From Apostichopus parvimensis (Eukaryota; Echinodermata; Holothuroidea; Aspidochirotida; Stichopodidae): DNA of 21,226 bases. The notes under the pieces were generated by a model. The model was given only the letters and a program-made list of their open reading frames with translations. It made no database searches and had not been told where the DNA came from. Location: positions 29,045 to 50,270 of the forward strand of contig KN886501.1 of NCBI GenBank assembly GCA_000934455.1, read 5' to 3'. Shown piece after piece: positions 20,101 through 21,226 of this stretch. The first letter of the stretch is position 1; each line of letters starts with the position of its first letter. Made by a program: the position numbers and the translations under genes.

Positions 20101-21213
20101 AAAACACACAGCTTTCATGTTATGGTAAAAATTCGATTGAGTGGTTTTTAGTTTGCACCCTTTCTATGAAAAAGATCTGTTTGAACTTGTCGTGCTACAA
20201 CCGGACCATTTGTAATAAACGATCTGTTTGAATTCCCCGAACAAACGCTACATGAGTTATTACACTCGTGGTATTAGGACTCAACTCATAATCGTGGTTA
20301 TGTTATTTCTATGGGCTTGTTGTAGCCGACTGCAGCAGGGAAATTGATTTTTTCCAATTTAAATAAATACAGCTGTTTCACTCAAACAAACTTGACTTTG
20401 GACACCTGGAAGAAACATTTTACCGGATAAAGCACATAACCATTAGCTTTTAGTTTATGTGTTGTGAAGGTTTTCCTTACTCCTCCAACAGTCATGTTCA
20501 AGTGACATTTCAGGGGTAAATCTATTTTTCACTGATGAAATAGAAACATAATGTAAACAGCTTGATAGAATTTGCATTAAATTCTTACATAACATTTTCA
20601 AAATATTTATAAGTTGTTACAGCTGGAATCATTATTGGACTTAAAGCAAACAGGTTTGATGTCATATATGTACAAAAATACCAGTCAAATATTTTGTTTT
20701 GTTTTGCCTTATTGTCAGTTTAATGTGTTGACCTAGCATTAGATATGGTTTCAGCTTTACATAGAAGAATGTGTATTTAACAATATACCAATGAAAGAAG
20801 TACCTTCCTAATGAGTCGCATCCCAAATCTGAAGTAGAAGTTTGGATGGAAATTTGGAAGAAAAAATAAAACAGATTTGTTGTTGTGCTTGTATGCAATC
20901 TCTCCTGTTTGCTTCAAGCTCACTTTTGGCGCAATACATGTCCACTTCAAATGAAGGATCTTCATTCACAATTACCCCAAAGCAGTAAGTTTTGCAGTAG
21001 TTTTAGTGTGAGGTACCTTTCTCTGTTTTCTACATTTTGCCTCCCCCCCCCCCCTTAATCAATTTTTCTTTCATCAACAGTACTATTAATACTATCAGCT
21101 ATACTACAGTGATTTTCTTCAAGTATTTCTATGACTTGGTGTTTGTTTTTCTACAGATGACAAGATCGGAGGTACAGCCACTATAGATGATATCAAACAC
21201 ACAGCTCAGAAAG
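4811..21213 (+). CDS. ENTPD6: ENTPD5/6-like nucleoside diphosphatase, 8 exons, 3' end outside window
   Basis: Join of 4811-5165, 10460-10539, 10802-10945, 14594-14711, 16527-16698, 17927-18021, 18984-19223 and 21157-21213, 1261 coding bases (420 codons plus one base). All borders are GT..AG and all phases agree. Seen: a hydrophobic segment at residues 15-31 after a basic start (type II anchor or signal anchor); a stem; ACR1 FDAGSTGSRVHVF (about 97-109); ACR2 KATAGLRLLP (174-183); ACR3 EGIYIWFTLNFLLG (220-233) with the catalytic-type Glu at 220; ACR4 ALDLGGGSTQITF (245-257); SYLGLGLKEARL (290-301). Cys 329 and 361 fall where ENTPD5/6 proteins have paired cysteines. Sequons are at N43, N130 and N333. 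Family knowledge: these enzymes hydrolyse UDP/GDP/IDP in the ER or Golgi lumen and support glycosylation. Human ENTPD6 is about 484 residues, so roughly 60-80 residues, including ACR5, are missing to the right. Internal motifs resemble ENTPD5 and ENTPD6 about equally; the membrane anchor favours ENTPD6 or the invertebrate ENTPD5/6 ancestor. Confidence 0.93.
5369..5740. mobile_element. Non-autonomous hAT-like transposon with 8-bp TSD
   Basis: The left end CAGTGGCGTAGC and right end GCTATGCCACTG are inverted repeats with one mismatch. The flanks 5361-5368 and 5741-5748 both read ATGGGGGG, a perfect 8-bp target-site duplication, the length made by hAT transposases. The 372-bp body has no transposase frame. 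Short internal G-runs near both ends (about 5396-5426 and 5694-5704) extend the imperfect symmetry. It depends on a transposase elsewhere. It lies within intron 1, about 200 bases after the exon 1 donor. Part of the TSD is a G homopolymer, so the boundary could be off by a base or two. Confidence 0.85.
6974..7132 (-). mobile_element. SINE copy, minus strand
   Basis: Read on the minus strand this matches the plus-strand SINE at 15424: CGAGTGGATAA near 7132, then GAAGCGATGA, GGGAGGTT, GGTGGGTTTT and CCCAACTGAAATG in the same order. The 5' tRNA-like tip is truncated or diverged and the 3' tail is lost after about 6974. It is an old, non-coding copy. Confidence 0.75.
7832..7878. repeat. Imperfect inverted repeat, possible hairpin
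   Basis: TATCATAAGATAGT...TTTTACC on the left pairs imperfectly with GGTAAAACTATATGATA on the right around a five-base centre. It overlaps the start of a dispersed repeat found again at 11464. It could be the terminal part of a small mobile element. Confidence 0.5.
7863..7931 (+). repeat. Dispersed repeat, copy 1
   Basis: The stretch from GTAAAACTATATGAT to CATTAATCAGCT is repeated at 11464-11527 in the same orientation. Differences are a short indel after TATATGAT and a few substitutions. Core words shared are ATTATTCTGTCAGCAATGTG and TTGTAATGTAT. The repeat class is unknown. Confidence 0.8.
8270..8299 (+). repeat. G-rich tract, possible G-quadruplex
   Basis: Runs of 4, 6, 5 and 3 Gs are separated mostly by single As. 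The tract could fold as a quadruplex on the sense strand of the intron, and no function is implied. Confidence 0.5.
9582..9706. mobile_element. Small TTAA-ended inverted-repeat element (MITE candidate)
   Basis: It starts TTAAAGGACAATTTTAGGC and ends ...CGACCCTTTAA. The reverse complement of the right end reads TTAAAGGGTCGTTTCTCG, followed like the left end by an A-rich stretch with AAATTAAA. Ends of TTAA on both sides would fit a piggyBac-style target, but similarity of the arms is partial. It is 125 bp and non-coding. Confidence 0.45.
9871..9925. repeat. Low-complexity GTTGAATGGT repeats
   Basis: Interrupted tandem copies of GTTGAATGGT and GTTGTTGAAT make up this stretch, a short degenerate microsatellite or minisatellite. 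Confidence 0.7.
10010..10147. mobile_element. Second TTAA-ended inverted-repeat element
   Basis: The left end TTAAAGGAGCTTTCCAGAA and the reverse complement of the right end, TTAAAGGGAGACCTTAGGC, are similar. Both continue into a TTTTAAC/GTTAAAG-like stretch. The ends resemble those at 9582-9706, which suggests one family. It is 138 bp, non-coding and degenerate. Confidence 0.45.
10303..10367. repeat. Local direct repeat near the end of intron 1
   Basis: TATCCC(C)TTTGACAAATATT appears at about 10304-10323 and 10349-10367, with TTATCCC words between. It is a local duplication about 90 bases before the exon 2 acceptor. Confidence 0.6.
10460..10539 (+). CDS. ENTPD6: Coding exon 2
   Basis: Acceptor TTTCTTTCTCATGTAG and donor GTAAGTTG. 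Two bases complete Gly119, then come 26 codons, residues 120-145. It encodes SPPTLLAELYNYTKVGLSKF and onward, the segment after ACR1 where human ENTPD5/6 read ...ETFKALKPGLSAYADDVEK. The Gly-Leu-Ser and following Pro-Glu are conserved. It carries the sequon N130-Y-T. The exon is too short to be found as an independent reading frame and was recognised from phase and homology. Confidence 0.9.
10802..10945 (+). CDS. ENTPD6: Coding exon 3: ACR2
   Basis: Acceptor CTGCCGACAG and donor GTAAGTAT. It has 48 whole codons, residues 146-193 (intron phase 0 on both sides). The second half, PVALKATAGLRLLP, is ACR2, nearly identical to the family's PLVLKATAGLRLLP. ACR2 lies in the nucleotide-binding cleft between the two actin-like lobes. 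The preceding IPAEKW matches the IPxxxW of ENTPD5/6. The intron before it is only 262 bases, the shortest in the window. Confidence 0.95.
11063..11432. mobile_element. Non-autonomous hAT-like transposon with perfect 8-bp TSD
   Basis: Left end CAGGGGTTGGCAA; right end TTGCCCACCCCAG, whose reverse complement CTGGGGTGGGCAA differs at two positions. The flanks 11055-11062 and 11433-11440 both read TTCTAAAC, a perfect 8-bp duplication. The 370-bp body has no transposase. It contains GGGCCGC words near both ends (about 11120 and 11369-11413), a style widely seen in animal hAT-Charlie-type elements. The insertion is in intron 3, just over 100 bases after the exon 3 donor. Confidence 0.9.
11464..11527 (+). 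repeat. Dispersed repeat, copy 2
   Basis: Same-orientation copy of 7863-7931, about 3.6 kb away and in a different intron. It starts 24 bases after the right duplication of the hAT element. Confidence 0.8.
12097..12342 (+). repeat. 117-bp tandem duplication, two copies and a partial third
   Basis: Units are 12097-12213 and 12214-12330, plus 12 bases of a third. The copies differ at only a few positions. Each unit holds the inverted pair AATTGCAGT ... ACTGCAATT separated by about 22 bases, so each can form a hairpin. The high identity points to a recent duplication. No coding signal was seen. Confidence 0.9.
12687..12706. repeat. Short inverted repeat CTGCCG/CGGCAG
   Basis: Six-base arms around an eight-base loop in an otherwise AT-rich stretch. 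It may be a remnant of a small element and little can be said. Confidence 0.4.
12853..12910. repeat. Near-palindrome followed by three perfect 10-bp tandem repeats
   Basis: TGTCAACAGA and TCTGTTGACA are perfect 10-base arms around TG (12853-12874). Six bases later TTCATGAATA is repeated three times without error (12881-12910), and each unit contains the palindrome TTCATGAA. The cluster could extrude as cruciforms or bind a dimeric factor; this is inference only. Confidence 0.7.
13361..14262 (+). repeat. Purine-rich minisatellite, about 30 units of 25-31 bp
   Basis: The consensus is close to GGAGGAG(A/T)(A/G)TTGGTCATGTAATAT with an optional TAGGAA/GTAGG insert, giving unit lengths of 26, 29 and 31 bases among others. 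Variants (CATGTCAT, GGCCATG, AAGTAGATGGAGAG) recur in blocks. One block of about 101 bp starting at 13740 is repeated from 13841, and another beginning GGCCATGTAATATATAAG occurs near 13956 and 14097. The array is strongly purine-biased on the sense strand of the gene. It lies within intron 3, about 330 bases before exon 4. Confidence 0.95.
14594..14711 (+). CDS. ENTPD6: Coding exon 4: ACR3
   Basis: Acceptor TATGCTTGCAG and donor g|GTAAGTATT. It has 39 codons plus one base, residues 194-232 and part of Gly233. It begins VYQLFCDSPL, aligning with VKEVFKASPF of human ENTPD6, and ends in EGIYIWFTLNFLLG. Glu220 is the expected general-base glutamate of ACR3 and the tryptophan is kept. The two residues before it are Asn-Met, where human ENTPD5/6 have Ser/Thr-Asp, so this site is divergent. 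Confidence 0.9.
15424..15700 (+). mobile_element. tRNA-derived SINE, best copy
   Basis: The 5' head carries a Pol III box A-like TGGCCGAGTGG (15431-15441) and a box B-like GGTTCCAAATCC about 50 bases further, in the arrangement of Leu/Ser-type tRNA genes. The acceptor stem does not close and box B has an extra base, so it is not a working tRNA gene. A body unrelated to tRNA follows (GGTGGGTTTT, CCCAACTGAAATG, GTTGAATTGGAAGCCACC), ending in an AT-rich tail with ATTATTATCATATTACC. Two further copies are in this window. The 3' border is approximate and no target duplication was identified. Confidence 0.82.
16179..16199 (+). repeat. G-rich tract, possible G-quadruplex
   Basis: Runs of 5, 9 and 4 Gs are separated by TT and T. 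It lies in intron 4, about 330 bases before exon 5. Confidence 0.5.
16527..16698 (+). CDS. ENTPD6: Coding exon 5: ACR4
   Basis: Acceptor CATTTCCATTTCAG and donor GTGAGTGC. Two bases complete Gly233, then 56 codons (234-289) and two bases of codon 290. It contains STVGALDLGGGSTQITFVP, the ACR4 phosphate-2 loop with Asp247 and the GGGSTQ turn. It ends in FKVYTH, matching human ENTPD5 YKLYTH just before the conserved SYLG. The same frame stays open for 262 bases upstream of the acceptor, but that part has no family similarity and is taken as intron. Confidence 0.95.
16699..17926 (+). other. Intron 5 (1.2 kb), nothing recognised
   Basis: Phase-2 intron. C-runs follow the donor (about 16719-16736); the rest is AT-rich. 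I searched for a missed exon because of the length, but the residues on either side (FKVYTH and SYLG) are contiguous in the family, so none is expected. Confidence 0.8.
17927..18021 (+). CDS. ENTPD6: Coding exon 6
   Basis: Acceptor TTGTTTCTTTTCAG and donor g|GTTAGTAA. One base completes Ser290, then 31 codons (291-321) and one base of Gly322. YLGLGLKEARLQTM aligns with human YLGLGLMSARLAIL (ENTPD6) and YLGFGLKAARLATL (ENTPD5). The rest, rich in Lys and Ser, is a variable surface loop. The donor is weaker than the others (GTTAGT), and an inverted-repeat element begins 29 bases after it. Confidence 0.92.
18022..18983 (+). other. Intron 6 (1.0 kb)
   Basis: Phase-1 intron. Its first third is an inverted-repeat element (18050-18337). 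The rest is unremarkable, with a few CCCCT/GGGGA-rich words around 18548-18800. No exon was seen. Confidence 0.8.
18050..18337. mobile_element. Inverted-repeat element with hAT-like ends, no clear TSD
   Basis: CAGGGATGCCAG at the left is the perfect inverse of CTGGCATCCCTG at the right (12 bp, extendable to 14 with AA/TT). CAGGGATG is a hAT-like terminus, but the 8-base flanks (ATTATAAA, TTATATAG) do not match, so the target duplication has decayed or the class is different. Just inside the left end lies a perfect 10-bp inverted pair, GAATTCCGGC and GCCGGAATTC (18061-18084). The 288-bp body has no transposase. An open frame crossing its right half (18108-18509) looks like chance. Confidence 0.72.
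18984..19223 (+). CDS. ENTPD6: Coding exon 7
   Basis: Acceptor TTCCGTGATTACAG and donor g|GTGAGA. Two bases complete Gly322, then 79 codons (323-401) and one base of codon 402. Cys329 in SSCLPP matches ACLP of human ENTPD5, and Cys361 in DEC matches its PCYAE region; these are likely disulfide partners. FYAMSYFWTRG aligns with FYAFSYYYDxA of the human enzymes. The sequon N333-T-T is present. A second frame through the same exon is also open (18955-19227) but lacks similarity and is a shadow. Confidence 0.94.
19269..19292. repeat. TGTTG microsatellite
   Basis: Interrupted tandem TGTTG units about 45 bases after the exon 7 donor. Confidence 0.7.
19324..19445 (+). mobile_element. SINE 3' fragment
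   Basis: Matches the 3' half of the SINE at 15424: TTTGAGTTAAAATGTTGAAT, GGAGCCACC, AATCC, GGCTTCTCC and GGT..TTAAG in the same order. The tRNA-like head is absent, as in a 5'-truncated retrotransposed copy. Confidence 0.75.
19854..19884 (+). promoter_or_regulatory. G-quadruplex-prone tract followed by a TATA-like word
   Basis: Runs of 3, 6, 3, 3 and 4 Gs with one- or two-base loops end directly at TATAAAA (19878-19884). An open frame of 71 codons starts two bases later but has no recognisable similarity. This could be a cryptic promoter inside intron 7, or chance; I favour chance. Confidence 0.2.
21157..21213 (+). CDS. ENTPD6: Coding exon 8, last one in the window
   Basis: Acceptor TTTGTTTTTCTACAG and donor g|GTAATTAC close to the right edge. 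Two bases complete Asp402, then 18 codons (403-420) and one base. VHLIDDKIGGTATIDDIKHTAQK aligns in outline with the [23 protein letters not shown] stretch of human ENTPD5: acidic turn, Gly-Gly, helix. ACR5 (the family's W-A-L-G motif) and the stop codon must lie in later exons. Confidence 0.87.
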
Positions 21214-21226
21214 GTAATTACAAAGA

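Larger units (their letters stand above)
19224..21156 (+). other. Intron 7 (1.9 kb), no gene inside
   Basis: Phase-1 intron. It holds a TGTTG microsatellite (19269-19292), a SINE 3' fragment, a G-rich tract followed by a TATAAAA word (19854-19884), a direct repeat of GATCTGTTTGAA near 20175 and 20221, and a run of 12 Cs (21043-21054). No additional exon is needed by the protein alignment. Confidence 0.8.

Noticed and set aside
19886..20101. Small gene after the TATAAAA word in intron 7
   Set aside because: No homology or splice structure; the TATA-like word sits only two bases from the ATG, which is too close for a promoter of that frame.

Overview
The window is animal nuclear DNA: a single spliced gene on the + strand spread over about 16 kb of AT-rich, repeat-laden sequence. 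There are no operons or Shine-Dalgarno sites. Coding sequence is confined to eight short blocks with GT..AG borders, and the introns hold a tRNA-derived SINE family, hAT-type elements with 8-bp target duplications and a minisatellite. The phylum cannot be fixed from this sequence. A marine invertebrate deuterostome such as an echinoderm is my guess from the look of the repeats, and it is only a guess.

Layout: positions 1-4655 hold no gene I can support, only a 33-bp-arm foldback element (423-549) and minor direct repeats. A probable splice acceptor at 4655/4656 begins an exon with about 155 bases of 5' UTR followed by the start codon at 4811. Eight coding exons follow: 4811-5165, 10460-10539, 10802-10945, 14594-14711, 16527-16698, 17927-18021, 18984-19223 and 21157-21213. 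Their phases are consistent at every junction (intron phases 1,0,0,1,2,1,1,1). Joined, they give 420 codons plus one base, and the gene runs off the right edge.

The product is a GDA1/CD39-superfamily nucleoside diphosphatase of the ENTPD5/ENTPD6 type. It has an N-terminal membrane anchor and apyrase conserved regions 1-4 in the right order and spacing. ACR5 and the C-terminus lie beyond the window. The family hydrolyses nucleoside diphosphates (UDP, GDP, IDP) in the secretory pathway, which removes the product of glycosyltransferases.

The introns are where mobile DNA has accumulated. There are two non-autonomous hAT-like elements with perfect 8-bp target-site duplications (5369-5740 and 11063-11432), and a third element with 12-bp terminal inverted repeats but no clean duplication (18050-18337). 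There are three copies of one SINE family (6974-7132 minus, 15424-15700 plus, 19324-19445 plus), two small TTAA-ended inverted-repeat elements (9582-9706, 10010-10147), a 117-bp tandem duplication (12097-12342), and a roughly 0.9-kb minisatellite with higher-order structure (13361-14262). I found no second protein-coding gene, no intact tRNA or rRNA gene, no CRISPR array and no evidence for a novel multi-gene system.
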